From: Liolophura sinensis
Taxonomy: Eukaryota; Mollusca; Polyplacophora; Chitonida; Chitonidae
NCBI RefSeq assembly: GCF_032854445.1
Contig: NC_088295.1
Location: forward strand, 88,123,836 to 88,187,835
Direction: 5' to 3'
DNA: 64,000 bases
Under the pieces are notes generated by a model. That model was not told the DNA's origin. It did no database searches and was given only the letters and a program-made list of their open reading frames with translations. The position numbers were made by a program, and so were the translations under genes. Below, piece after piece: positions 11,701 to 23,546 of this stretch; position 1 is the first letter of the stretch; every line of letters begins with the position of its first letter.

Positions 11701-14700
11701 AGGCATAGTTGTACAGGAGATTCTGATATTTGCAAGCGGGTTGATTGATTAGGTTTTTATTTATTTATTGGTTCGTTTGTTTCTAGGGAGGTCTATGTGT
11801 CAGGTAAAATCAAATGCAGATGACATAACCGCAGAGAGCAGCACTAGCGGTCCACGTAATGGATCGCAGAGGAAGACCAGTGAATGCCACGAATGGACGA
11901 AGCTGGAGACATTGGAGGAAAAATATCCCAAATGGCTTCATCAGATACATGGAGCGCATGAGCAGAGGGGTGGTCCGCTTCCAGCCTGAAAGCATCATTG
12001 AGTTTGCCGCACAGTATTTTGAAGAAAAACTTGTTGAAAGAAATGGTAAGATTTGGCACATCTCCTAGTTTTACCCATCACTATGTGATAGGTGTTGAGA
12101 AATATTTTCCACGTACCAGTATTCCTAATATTTCCTGCAATAAGACGTTATGCGTTTACTTTGGCGTTTCAGCGGAACTCAGCCAGTTGCCAGTGGTGTC
12201 GTACTTTCAGCAGATTTGTACAAAAACAGATCAAGGCAAGAAGACGGAATTGTCAGAAGGTAAACAGACCACGAACAGGCTTGTTGTATATTTGCTGTTC
12301 TGAGTTTTCCCCTTTTTTATACCAACTCGTCCTCTTCTTTTGGAATGAAATCTATTGTTTACAATCGCCATACAACGTCAATGTCTACCTAAGTTAGGGT
12401 ACGATATGCAGAAGCTTTGTTTTGTTGAAGTATTTTTCACAAACATCCTCGAATTTTCCATGGTCAAAATTGTCTTTGTCGCACTGTATCAGAAGGCCAA
12501 GGGGTCGTCCATAAAGTCCGATCGTTCATGGGAGGAAGGGGCGTGCATCACCTACAAGGAGCGCTCAGGGGGAGGGGGGTCATCTATCGCTGTACGCAAG
12601 AAACAAAAAAACAAAAAAATGAAAATGTATGAATACGATACACTCTAGATTACTAATTAGTAATATTCGCCATGGGTTCTATGGCGACGTCCTGAACAAG
12701 ATAGGTGTCGCTTATATTTGTCAGCAGCACGTGGTCCGTACGGCCTGTATAGTCGGGCTAAACTTTTCAGTCATGCCTGATATGAACTGGAAACGGTGCC
12801 AGACGCTGTTGAGAAAGACATTATATATATGAAGAAGGAGAAGTGCTATGACCATTGTCGAAAGCTTTGGAATGAATTGAGAAACAGCGATACACTTGAT
12901 CAGGAGGCCCTTGAAAATCTTAAGCAGAGAGCAGTAGTTTTGTCAGTGCATTTGTAAGATCGTATGCCTTCAGTCCAGTATCACCTCACAAAGAGGCTTA
13001 CATATAAAGTCCCCCATAAATTTACCACAAACCAGTCCAAACTACCTGTTAAACCTTCTGTTTTAGAAATTGAAATGTCCTTTTAGCTTGTTGGCGCATG
13101 CATATAGAAGGCGTATTCGCCCGTGTAAACAGGTCTTGATATAATACTACTGGTTGCGTCACTGTCTTTTGGTCGCTCTCTACATTTTATAGCATCAACG
13201 TACTACGTACATGGGGGCAAGACATTTTGTACAAGATAGGTACGGGGGGAGAACCGATATTTCAGACATATCACGTAAATGTAAGTCGTGATGTTAAGTC
13301 ATAATGATTCATTCATCAGTGTAAGTAATTTAATCAAATGGTGCATTTATGCTTTGTTTTGTCTTTTCAAAGTCCAAGTTCAAGTTTGTGAGGAAAAAAT
13401 TGACCTGAGGGATACTGAAGCAAATCAAACATCGAAGGTGCCGACTGAATCAAAGCCATCGCCACAAGTAGGCGAAACCTCTGGTAAACCAGAACCAACA
13501 ATTCAAGCAGAGGATACCCCTGCCAAACCAGAAACAATAATTCAAGTAGAAGTAACACCTGCTGGATCAGAACCAACCACTCAACCGGGGGACACCCCTG
13601 CGGAATCAGAACCAACGACTCAAGGAGAGGACGTCCCTGCTGAATCAGAACCAACGACTCAAACAGAGGTGACACCTGCTGAATCAGAACCGACCACTCA
13701 ACCGGGGGACGTCCCTGCTGAATCAGAACCAACGACTCATACAGAGGTGACACCTGCGGAATCAGAACCAACCACTCAACCGAGGGACACCCCTGCGGAA
13801 TCAGAACCAACCACTCAAGGAGAGGACGTCCCTGCTGAATCAGAACCGACTCAAACAGAGGTGACACCTGCTGAATCAGAACCAACCACTCAACCGAGGG
13901 ACATACCTGCGGAATCAGAACCAACGACTCAAGGAGAGGACGTCCCTGCTGAATCAGAACCAACGACTCAAACAGAGGTGACACCTGCTGAATCAGAACC
14001 AACCACTCAACCGGGGGACATCCCTGCGGAATCAGAACCAACGGCTCAAGGAGAGAACGTCCCTGCTGAATCAGAACCAACGACTCAAACAGAGGTGACA
14101 CCTGCTGAATCAGAACCAACGACTCAAACAGAGGTGACACGTGCTGAATCAGAACCGACCACTCAACCGGGGGACACCCCTGTGGAATCAGAATCAACGA
14201 CTCAAGCAAAAGACACCCCTGCTGAATCAGAACCGGCGACTCAAGCAGAGGACACCCCTGCGGAATCAGGACCGACTCAAGTCGAGGACACCCCTGCTGA
14301 ATCAGAACCGGCGACTCAAGCAGAGGACACCCCTGCTGAATCAGGGCCAAGGACTCACGCAAAGGACACCCCTGCTGAATCAGAACCGGCGACTCAAGCC
14401 GAGCACACCCCTGCGGAATCAGAACTAACGTTTCAAGCAGAAGAGACTATAATTGAACCAGATTCAGTTGCTGAATCCGCAGTAGATACTCATCATGAAG
14501 ACACGCTTGTTCAATTAGAATCGGATGCAGAGGAAACACCTGAAGAAGCAGAGGCATTCCCTGAACTTGAACAAACACCAGGGGAGACTAAATTACCTGT
14601 TCAGGGGGAAGAAATCCATACGGAAACAACACCATTCGCTGAACAAGAAGCAGCGAAAGAACAGAAAACCCCTGTAGATAAAAAACAAAGTTCTGAAAGA

Positions 14701-16419
14701 GACAAAACTACCAGTAAATCAAAAAAGGGCTTACCAAGAGAGGAAAGTCCCGTTGTGTCGGAACCAGTTGCCGAGCTGGAGAAAAAGCCAGCTGAATCAA
14801 AACTAGTTGTAAAAGAGCAGGAAACATCAGCACAATCAGAACTAGCCGCTCAAGAAGGTGAAACTGCCACGTCGGAATTGGATCCAGTTACTCAACCAGT
14901 GGAAACTCCAGTTGAATCAAAATCAACTAAAGGAGAGGAAACTTCTGTTGAACGCGAGCCAGAGAAGGTCTCAACTGAATCAGAACCACCCAGTCAACCA
15001 GTGGGAGCTCCTGAAGAATCAGAAGCCATTGTTCAACCAGAGGAAATTTCCACTGATTTGGAACATGTTGCTCAAACAGAGGAAGCACATGCTGAACCAG
15101 AACCTGCTCCAGATGAGCAGACCAAAGAAATCATAATCGAGCAGACAGAAGAAAGCCTCTCTGACTGGAATGAGAAAAGTTCAACCAAGGAACTTGCTGA
15201 GCACACAGAGGAAACCCCAACTGAGATGTCAGAGGAAGCTCCCTCTGAGCAGATAGTAGAAACAGCAGCTAAGCAGACAGAGAAAGCTTCTCTTCAACAC
15301 ACAGATGAAACTAAATTACCTGTTCAGGGGGAAGAAATCCATACGGAAACAACACCATCCGCTGAACAAGAAGCAGCGAAAGAACAGAAAACCCCTGTAG
15401 CTAAAAAACAAAGTTCTGAAAGAGACAAAACTCCTGGTAAATCAAAAAAGGGCTTACCAAGAGAGGAAAGTCCCGTTTTGTCGGAACCAGTTGCTGAGCT
15501 GGAGAAAAAGCCAGCTGAATCAAAACCAGTTGTTAAAGAGCAGGAAACACCAGTACAATCAGAACTAGCCACTCAAGAAGGTGAAACTGCCACGTCGGAA
15601 TTGGATCCAGTTACTCAACCAGTGGAAACTCCAGTTGAATCAAAATCGACTAAAGGAGAGGAAACTTCTGTTGAACGCGAGCCAGAGAAGGTCTTAACTG
15701 AATCAGAACCACCCAGTCAACCAGTGGGAGCTCCTGAAGAATCAGAAGCCATTGTTCAACCAGAGGAAATTTCCACTGATTTGGAACATGTTGCTCAAAC
15801 AGAGGAAGCACATGCTGAACCAGAACCTGCTCCAGATGAGCAGACCAAAGAAACCATAATCGAGCAGACAGAAGAAAGCCTCTCTGACTGGAATGAGAAA
15901 AGTTCAACCAAGGAACTTGCTGAGCACACAGAGGAGACCTCAACTGAGATGTCAGAGGAAACTCCAACTGAGCATATAGAAGAACCTCCAGCTGAGCAGA
16001 CAGAAAGAAGTCCAAATGAACAGACACAGAAAACTCCAGCTGAACAGGCAGAAAAAGCTCAAGCTGAACAAACAGAGGAAACCCAACCTGAAAAGACAGA
16101 GGAAACTCCAGCTTCGCACAAGGAAGACTCTTCTCCAGAGAGAAGGGCGGAAACTCCTGCTGATCAGACTGAGGGAACTGCTGATGGAAATTCACAAGAA
16201 GACAGCTCTAATAATGCAGAGGAAATCTGGAAACATCCAGAGCAGACACCAGCAGAGCAACCCGAAGAAATCGCAGCGGGAGCTGTTGTTGAATCTAGGG
16301 AATCCAGGGGTGAACCTGAAGAAACACCTTTCTATTTATCAGTCTATTTAAGACCGAGCTTCTTATCCAGGGAAAACTTCAGGCTAGATGACGTCAACAA
16401 CGACAGTAAGACAGGCTAA
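8710..16419 (+). CDS. RIIa-domain (SPA17/CABYR/ropporin-like) protein with long acidic repeat tail
   Basis: Four exons join in frame: 8710-8727, 11835-12045, 12173-12259 and 13373-16419, giving 3363 nt, 1120 residues plus stop. Residues about 37-80 (IPNGFIRYMERMSRGVVRF, then PESIIEFAAQYFEEKL) match the RIIa dimerisation/docking fold of SPA17, CABYR and ropporin, which binds AKAP amphipathic helices in cilia and sperm flagella. The rest is disordered and rich in Glu, Pro and Thr: about 23 units of 13 residues (PAESEPTTQ plus four variable residues; residues about 167-467), then two copies of a block of about 218 residues. Vertebrate CABYR also has a Pro/Thr-rich tail after RIIa, but orthology is not shown and no IQ motif or catalytic domain was seen. 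The first exon (MERPEK, 18 nt coding) and the 11835 acceptor are the least certain parts; the ATG at 11859 is an alternative start. Confidence 0.75.
8848..8997 (-). mobile_element. 5'-truncated tRNA-derived SINE (family A) with target-site duplication
   Basis: On the plus strand it begins with TTTATT repeats and TTGATTGGTGTTTTACGCCG, the reverse complement of the SINE 3' end. An 11-bp direct repeat TGTCGGTAAAT flanks it at 8837-8847 and 8998-9008. It lies in intron 1 of the RIIa gene. Confidence 0.85.
9401..9552 (-). mobile_element. 5'-truncated tRNA-derived SINE (family A) with 14-bp target-site duplication
   Basis: Same 3' body as the copy at 8848. ACACCTTCTCTTGA flanks it at 9387-9400 and 9553-9566 with no mismatch, so the insertion is fairly young. 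It is truncated near the same internal point as its neighbour. Confidence 0.88.
9567..11834. other. Remainder of RIIa-gene intron 1
   Basis: Apart from the SINE fragment at 10981 I see no coding exon or array here. The open frame at 10775-11254 runs through the SINE fragment and is not a gene. Confidence 0.45.
10981..11050 (-). mobile_element. SINE family A 3' fragment
   Basis: ATTTATTTGCTTGGTG, then TACTCAAGAATATTTCACTT and GGCCAGCATTAT match the SINE 3' end. It is short and diverged. Confidence 0.7.
11835..12045 (+). CDS. RIIa-protein exon 2 with the RIIa domain
   Basis: Acceptor ACCGCAG at 11834, phase 0; donor AATG|GTAAGA, phase 1. It encodes the RIIa core including FAAQYFEEKL. The reading frame is open back to a stop just before the acceptor. 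Confidence 0.7.
12173..12259 (+). CDS. RIIa-protein exon 3
   Basis: An 87-nt exon, acceptor GCGTTTCAG, donor GAAG|GTAAAC, phase 1 at both ends. It encodes AELSQLPVVSYFQQICTKT and a Lys-rich end, completing the RIIa helix and linker. Confidence 0.65.
12260..13372. other. RIIa-gene intron 3
   Basis: Mostly unremarkable. A stretch at about 12780-12960 has protein-like codon flow on the plus strand (KKEKCYDHCRKLWNELRN) but matches no family I know. It may be a skipped exon or the remains of an older element. Confidence 0.35.
13373..16419 (+). CDS. RIIa-protein exon 4, repeat-rich tail
   Basis: Acceptor TTTTCAAAG at 13372, phase 1, then one open frame of about 1015 codons to TAA at 16417-16419. 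Composition is dominated by Glu, Pro, Thr, Ser, Ala and Gln. The open frame reaches back beyond the acceptor to 13288, but the spliced model keeps phase with exon 3. Confidence 0.85.
13556..14456 (+). repeat. 39-bp coding minisatellite (13-residue unit)
   Basis: About 23 units of 13 codons around PAESEPTTQ, followed by variable four-residue linkers (TEVT, PGDV, GEDV, AEDT). Some units are short by one or two codons but all keep the frame, indicating selection for coding. Confidence 0.85.
14587..15963 (+). repeat. Internal direct duplication in the coding tail
   Basis: The block 14587-15240 recurs at 15310-15963, offset 723 bp (241 codons). Both copies begin TKLPVQGEEIHTET and run to the EMSEE segment. 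They differ by only a few percent, so the duplication is recent or kept uniform by gene conversion. Confidence 0.9.
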
Positions 16420-17299
16420 TTCTAAAAGTATGTAATTTAAGTAGGGCTTATATCTTAAACACCCTTGCCAGTATATTTGAATGTTCTAGTATATCTACTG
16501 TAATAGCAAAAAACATAAAAACTGATGGAACACTCAAGCACAAAGCAGACTTGGGAGCAATAGGTAGGGCATGGCTATAATTCTTATCAATTGTGCTTTC
16601 GTGGTTAAATTGCACAAAAATTTGTAAATAATGACAACACGTTTATTTTTGAATAAAACAAAATAATTTTATTTTTGTGTTCATACGGCAACAATGAGTT
16701 ATCATAGTTAGATATGCTTGTACCATGCAACACATTCGTCGATAACAGAGTAAATCGGAATGATTTATGTGTTTACACATGACGTATCAATCAGTGTGAG
16801 TGACATAATTAACCGAATACTGTCTCTTACTTATTGTAGGACTTTGAGGTAAACAGCTGCACTTATTTACGAAATAAGTTTACGGTAAGCCGCTTTATTG
16901 GCGTTGATAGGTAGACCTAACGGTGCGCCAGTGCAGATGTGATTTGGTGCACGATTAACGGTGCTTATGATGCTGAAGTAAAGATGGACATTTATTTTTT
17001 GCTGGACAAGAAAAATTGTTGATGATCAGTACACACCACGGCAGTCATATGAGTGAAACTGGAGTCACACCTATAGATTGAATTACAGAATTTGAGAATT
17101 ACGTGTATTTCTGTATTTTTCTGGTCTTTCTCATGTTGCTGGAGTTTTCCCGTGTACATGGCAGGGCGAATGATTTGAGAGAATAAGAAAGACCAGCCTT
17201 ATCAGGTGTGCTCTCTTCTTGTCGATCTTGAGTAGAATAACTAACGGAATTCAATTTCTGGCGGTGAGTATTTATTGCGGTAGTGGAAACTTAACACGA
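16420..17299. other. RIIa-gene 3' UTR and downstream spacer
   Basis: No gene seen. A polyadenylation signal lies at 16652-16657; the sequence beyond it looks intergenic. Confidence 0.45.
16652..16657 (+). terminator. Candidate polyadenylation signal of the RIIa gene
   Basis: AATAAA about 235 bp after the stop codon, the first canonical hexamer downstream and followed by T-rich and TG-containing sequence. Confidence 0.45.
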
Positions 17300-17581
17300 T
17301 TGCCCGTGGTAAACTATCGACCTTTGGCTAGTTACTGACGAAAATTTCCGCCGATGACGTACAGACATACGCATACCACATTGGGGGAAGGCAAGTGGTC
17401 TTCATTGAACGTCAAACTGCACAAAAGGCCACACGAGCCTGATCACCGATGCGTTTAACGACCAAACAGCGAAAGAGGGGGAATATAAGAAAATGCACAA
17501 AGAGTGGGTTTGAACCTGCACATCATGTCCCCAAGTGATACAAAGATAACACCTTTACCACTCGACCAATTCACAACAGTT
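17300..17581 (-). mobile_element. Second tRNA-derived SINE family (family B)
   Basis: On the minus strand it starts with a tRNA-like head: TTGGTCGAGTGGTAAAGG as A box (about 17551-17572) and GGTTCAAACCC as B box (about 17506-17516). The body contains GTGGCCTTTTGTGCAGTTTG, GAAGACCACTTGCC and GTTTACCACGGGCAATCG. It lacks the family A tail. The 3' border is approximate. Confidence 0.65.
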
Positions 17582-18612
17582 TTAGTCTGAAGGCGAGTAT
17601 TCGATGTAAGCCGAATAACATTCGTGTATTTAAAGCTGTTATTGGTTAAGTGAGCAAATTCACTTTATTGCATGTCATTTTTTTCACGAAAAGATATTGA
17701 GTGCTACTATTTATTAAATAAAAACCTCTGTACTTACCTATTCCTATTTATCCTAGATTCTAAAACCTACAGCCTAGATTCTAATTGCATGTCGTGCGCG
17801 GAATAAGGGTGTAATGCGCCATCCACAGAGATAAAAACTGTTAACATCAGGTCGGTTTTCTTTGTTTACCTAGTCCACAATCCGGTCTGTCTGTTTTTTA
17901 TTAGTCTATTTAAGAAGCATTTGGTACATGTCAGACTGAGCATATACCGAAGAAATTACAAGTATGTCGGGAAAGTAGAGGGGGAATGCGCATGTACAGC
18001 TTATCGAAGTTGACTTCCGGTCACGGAAACGACAGGAGTTGTATGCTTTGCATTCATTAAAATCAAATGTTTCTCTGCTTATACCGCACATAATTCATTT
18101 CTGTTTAAAATTTGACTTCAGGTGAATTCCATCACAGTGCAGAATACTTTAGTTGGTATGTGTTTTCGTCAACTACCTCAGCCCAAAACTCGATAATCAT
18201 AAACTCCATTTCCAAACTATGATGCTAACTGACCTCAAACTGAATTGACTTTTCTTAGAACCAACACACCTGCATAGGATGACTAATAGTATAAGTTAAA
18301 CATGTGTTATTATGTTTTCTTTATAAATCATTTTAATGGTTTTTATTAAGCGCCCTGGCGGTCTTGAAAGCCACACATTGGGCAATGTATCCATCAAGCC
18401 TTTAATGTTATAACTGTCAATGGTCATAGCGCGGAGTCGTACATGTATGTTATTGTAAATTAATTTTCCGTTTTCAGAAGCCGTTATTGCGTTTAGCTAT
18501 ATGATATGTCGCACTCACGTTGATTCCAATCAGCATATTAAAACTGCATAATCATAAATGGCGAGTCACCGAGCAGAACGGCCTGAAACAGCATGTCCAT
18601 GTGGTCATTCTC
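17582..18612. other. Intergenic, nothing recognised
   Basis: AT-rich sequence without convincing open frames, arrays or RNA genes. Confidence 0.4.
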
Positions 18613-18707
18613 CACCAGGGCTCTATCCATTTTCTTCCCACCATAATGCTGACAGGCGTCGTATGTGTGGAACATTCTTGTATACGGAAATCAAATAAAG
18701 AAAGAAA
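18613..18707 (+). mobile_element. Degenerate SINE family A 3' fragment
   Basis: TTCCCACCATAATGCTGACA, then a remnant of the TTCTTGAGTACGG segment and AATCAAATAAAG. Diverged; it abuts the start of the 68-bp array. Confidence 0.6.
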
Positions 18708-20690
18708 TATGGCCATTCACACTGCAGGGCGCTTTGGAACAGCCAACCAACTTGACGGCATTTTAATTGTCCATATGGTCATTCACCAGACCGCTTTGGA
18801 ACAACCCATACCCAAATTAATGTGAACAATGTACCTGTTCATATGATCTTCACCCAAACGCTTTGGAACAGCCCATTGGCAAACCAACGAGGATAATGTA
18901 ACTGTTCATATGCTCATTCACCATACCGCTTTGGAACAACCCATAGGCAAACCATGGAGAATAATGTAACTGTTCATACAATCATTCACAAGAACGCTTT
19001 GGAACAGCCCATAGGCAAACCAACCAGGATAATGTAACGGTTCATATGACCATTCACAACAGCGCTTTGGAACAACCAATAGGCAAACCAACGAGGATAA
19101 TGCAACTGTTCACACGGACATTCATCAGAACGCTTTGCCTCGTAGGCAAACCAACGAGGATAATGTGACTGTTCATATGCTCATTCACCAAAACACTTTG
19201 GAACAACCCATAGGCAAACCAACGAGGGTAATGTAGCTGTCCATATGGTCAATCACCACAGCGCTTTGGAACAGCCCTTAGGCAAACCAATGAAAGTAAT
19301 GTATCTGTCCATATGATCATTCACCAAAACGCTTTGGACGGCGCATAGGCAAACCAACGAGGGTAATGTAGCTGTCCATATGGTCATTCACCACAGCGCT
19401 TTGGAACAGCCCATTTGCAAACCAATGCGGGTAATATAGCTTTCCATTTGCTCATCCATCAGAGCGCTTTGCAACAGCCCATAGGCAAATCAACGAGGGT
19501 AATATAACTGTCCATATGGTCATTCACCAAAACGCTTTGGAACAACCCATAGGCAAACCAACGAGGTCAATATAACTGTTCATACGATCATTCACCACAG
19601 CGCTTTGGAACAGCCCATAGGCAAACCAACGGGGGTAATGTAACTGTCCACATGGTCATTCACCAAAACGCTTTGGAACAACCCATAGGCAAACCAACGA
19701 GGTCAATATAACTGTCCATACGATCATTCACCACAGCGCTTTGGAACAACCCATAGGCAAACCAACCAGGATAATGTAACGGTTCATATGATCATTCACC
19801 AAAACGCTTTGGAACAGCCCATAGGCAAACCAGTGAGGATAACGTAGCTGTTCACACGGACATTCATTAGAACAATTTGGAACAACCAACGAGGAAAATG
19901 TAACTGTTCATTTGATCATTCACCAGACCGCTTTGGAACAACCCATAGGCAAACCAATGAGAATAATGTTACTGTTCACATGGATATTCATTAAAACAGT
20001 TTGGAACAGCCCATAGGCAAACCAACCAGGATAATGTAACTGTTCATATGCTCATTCATCAGAAAGCTTTGGAACAGCCCATGGGCAAAGCAACAAGGAT
20101 TATGTAACTGTTCACACGGGCATTCATCAGAGAGCTTTGGAACAGCCCATAGGCAAACCAACGAGTATTATGTAACTGTTCATATGCTCATTCATCAGAG
20201 AGCTTTGGAACAGCCCATAGGCAAACCAACGAGGATTATGTAACTGTTCATATGCTCATTCATCAGAAAGCTTTGGAACAGCCCATAGGCAAACCAACGA
20301 GGATTATGTAACTGTTCATATGCTCATTCATCAGAAAGCTTTGGAACAGCCCATAGGCAAACCAACGAGGATTATGTAACTGTTCATATGCTCATTCATC
20401 AGAGAGCTTTGGAACAGCCCATAGGCAAACCAACGAGGATTATGTAACTGTTCATATGCTCAATCACCAGATCGCTTTGGAGCAACCCATAGGCAAACCA
20501 ACGAGGGTAATATAACTGCCCATATGATCATTCACCAAAACGCTTTGGAACAACCCATGGGCAAACCAACGAGAGTAATATAACTGCTTATATGCTCATT
20601 CAACAAACCACTCTGAAGCACCTCATACACATGAAGTCAGTTTACGAGGTCATTGTAACTGTCCATGTGATAATTCGCCAGAGCAACCGA
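18706..20690. repeat. 68-bp tandem array (about 29 copies)
   Basis: Unit contains CGCTTTGGAACAGCCCATAG, GCAAACCAACGAGGATAATG and TAACTGTTCATATGCTCATT. Spacing measured between units at 18995 and 19063 is 68 bp. Edges are more diverged than the centre; units at about 20110-20460 are nearly identical, which suggests recent expansion there. It lies between two convergent genes and encodes nothing. Confidence 0.93.
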
Positions 20691-22150
20691 AACGCAAACC
20701 AACGGTTCACAGTCATTCATTCATTTTAAAACAACCAAAATTTGTATATGAACGGGAAAGAGTCAATTAGTTGGATAAATTTCACCAAACAAACTGTGTT
20801 CAAAGTAGTGGTGTTAAAACTTCAATTTACACAGCATATACATGAGACGTTAAAATTCATCGGATCTACTTATTTTGGAAGCCAGTATACCTTCTCTCTA
20901 GGATGATATTATAACTGTCTATAGCTATTAAGTTCAGATGCTATACTGGTCCCAGTGTACTATGGCCAAAGAGTGTCATTTTTAAAGAGGTAGGTCACAT
21001 TTTCAGAACTTCTTGAAGCCAGCTTGCAGATCCTCGGCGCCTTTAGAAATAATATTCCAGGAAAAAAACGTACTTTTCCCTGGTTAATTCACTTAAGGCT
21101 CTACATGTTTCTGTCAAATATCTTTTTGTAAAACACGTTCCTTCTTAACATTTTCAAATGCAAGTCACTCTGACCAGAACAAGCCAAGCCGTTTTGCAGT
21201 GTGTTAGTATTCACAGTTCTGGGGAGAACAATCAGACTAAAACTGTTCACGTACATGTAATAACACAGAAGAGCTATCTGAGTCTGTATAGTTACTCACC
21301 GGGATGCCGTCAGTGAAACAGTTCATTGTCACAACTTGATTTTAAGAAAATTCCATTTTTCCAAGCTTTGAAACAGCACGTTTGACAACCAAGAGACCTT
21401 TAGTTAAAAGTTACATGTTACCTGTAACTTCAAATCTGAATTAGTTTACCTATTCTAACTTAAAGTTGCAAGTTAAGCTTTTAGCTTTTATCTAAATGCC
21501 TCCAATGAACCACAGAAAATATCCATAACTAAACAGGAAGTATTGTAAGGTGCATGACTACATGTAGATTGTGATCAGATTTTGTCAGATAAGTTATAAA
21601 CTGTCCCCTGCCATTGTTGAGCTAGTCCTTGGCTACCCTGTATATACTCTATATACCGTCTTTATATAAAAGTCAATAAACTGTGTTGAAAACAAATCAA
21701 AGGCAAAAACAGCTGATCGGCAGCAGAGAAATATCGCAGGTTCCAACATTAAAATACGTTGGTAGATGTGCTGTTGCCCGGAACGATTTCTCCACAGAGG
21801 TCTGTAACACCTCATATGTCCCAAGGGAAGCTTTTAGACAGCCAAAAATATTACTGTACACAAAGCAAATTAATTTCCTCCAAACGGTTAAGAACGCATA
21901 TCCGGTTATCTAAGATTATGAGCTTCTGGGTCTTGGCTTCCCCTGCACCCTCTCCTGATGTGTTGTAAACGGTCGGACCCCCCCCCCCCCCCCTCCCCCC
22001 CACAACCATCTGTCTCCACTAGATCCGCTTTGCCTTGTAACAGATGCCGCCAAAATGTCACAGCGTTTTTTAACATGTAACATGCGAATCAGATGATAGG
22101 TAGTACAAGACCATGGCAAATAGTATAAACAAAATCAAAACCAGTCATGT
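20691..22150. other. Intergenic spacer
   Basis: No gene recognised. A C-run interrupted by one T lies at 21978-22001. Confidence 0.4.
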
Positions 22151-22163
22151 GTTTGGGAAAATA

Positions 22164-22169
22164 TTTATT
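22164..22169 (-). terminator. Possible distal polyadenylation signal of the nephrin-like gene
   Basis: TTTATT on the plus strand is AATAAA on the minus strand. If used, the 3' UTR would be about 5.4 kb. Nearer signals cannot be excluded. Confidence 0.2.
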
Positions 22170-23487
22170 TTACAGTGTGATCATATATATTTATGTACAA
22201 GAACCTGTCATAAAATGATTATATGTATTGATATAGATGTGATTAATGACTAGAGATCTATTAGCCTTCACCACCGAGCAAATGGCCTGCTTTACACAGA
22301 ATTGAACACTCAACAGGAAGCTGCACATGACTGGCACACCTATTTTCTTTATGAACATCTCTCTAGGTCTAAACCCTTGCACACTCCTAGCAACAGAAGT
22401 AGATTCAGACAAACATAGACGACATACTGGAAAAGCTTCCAATAATGAGTAGTATTTACAAAGAATATGCCACATGGATGCTAAAAAGCTGCTTCTGGCT
22501 TTAGACAAGGATCATTCTTGGGCCAGGTGAGTACAACACTAATCACATAGTCAACAGCATATCAGGTACTCCTGTAGTTTTTGACATAAGCAGCACACCC
22601 ATATGGTAGAAAGAATCCTGTCTGGATTCTCACCTTATTGCTGGTAATCTCGTTGTATCTACATGTATAAACAGAGTAAAAGCCGTTGGCTCTGACTTGA
22701 CATTTTCCTGAGTATGCCAGCCAATGATACATAACAGCCTTTCAAAATGTAGTACACTTTACTGGTGTGCCAACAATTATACAGACCATTTCATTATGTG
22801 AAAAGTTTTCACACCACTGCAGATTTGTATATCACTGGCACTTCACTTAAAAGAAGCAAATTTGTTTATTCTTCAGCCTTTGAGAGAAATGACAGTGAGC
22901 AGAATGCACAAACACTGCATAATACACTGATAACATCTACAATAAATCATACAGGTTTTTTTCATGTGAGATTCTCCTGTTAATGTACATTACAAACACA
23001 CTGTACACCCTTAAAGCTTTTCACAACAAGATGGTCTGCAAACCAATATATTAAATGACGGTAAATTTTACAAAAATTGTTTCACTTCTTTTTTATAGCT
23101 AACAGATCTAGTTCCTGAAACTATCGATTTGGTAAAACTAAATGCAGGCCAATAAAGTAACTGAAAATATAAGTGTTACCTCAACAAATAATTTATGGTG
23201 CATGTTTGATACACACAGAATCAAATGAAAAAAGGATGTGTAACGATGCCTAACCTTACAGCTGGAATAACTAACAGAAGTGTAAGAAAAGGTACCATAC
23301 TCTTTTCACATAAGCCAACAGACTGCTGAATGCCAAAGAAAGAAGCTAGAGAAACCTGGCTTTCATATGACTGAAAGCAAATCTACACAGTGAAAACCAC
23401 ATTTGTCTTCATCACCCATAATGCTGAACTTGTGACCCATGAGCCCGGTGGACTTGAGAGAGAGCACACTAGATTGGGTATCAACAG

Positions 23488-23543
<56 letters not shown>
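23488..23543. repeat. (TA)n microsatellite
   Basis: About 28 uninterrupted TA units. Confidence 0.98.

Positions 23544-23546
<3 letters not shown>

Noticed and set aside
13367-14362. Minus-strand open frame of 331 codons (LLESLVLIQQ repeats)
   Set aside because: It is the antisense shadow of the 39-bp coding repeat. The plus strand has the RIIa domain, splice phases and frame-keeping variation.
18706-20690. Regularly spaced repeat resembling a CRISPR array
   Set aside because: The units are contiguous 68-bp tandem copies with no unique spacers, in animal DNA with introns.
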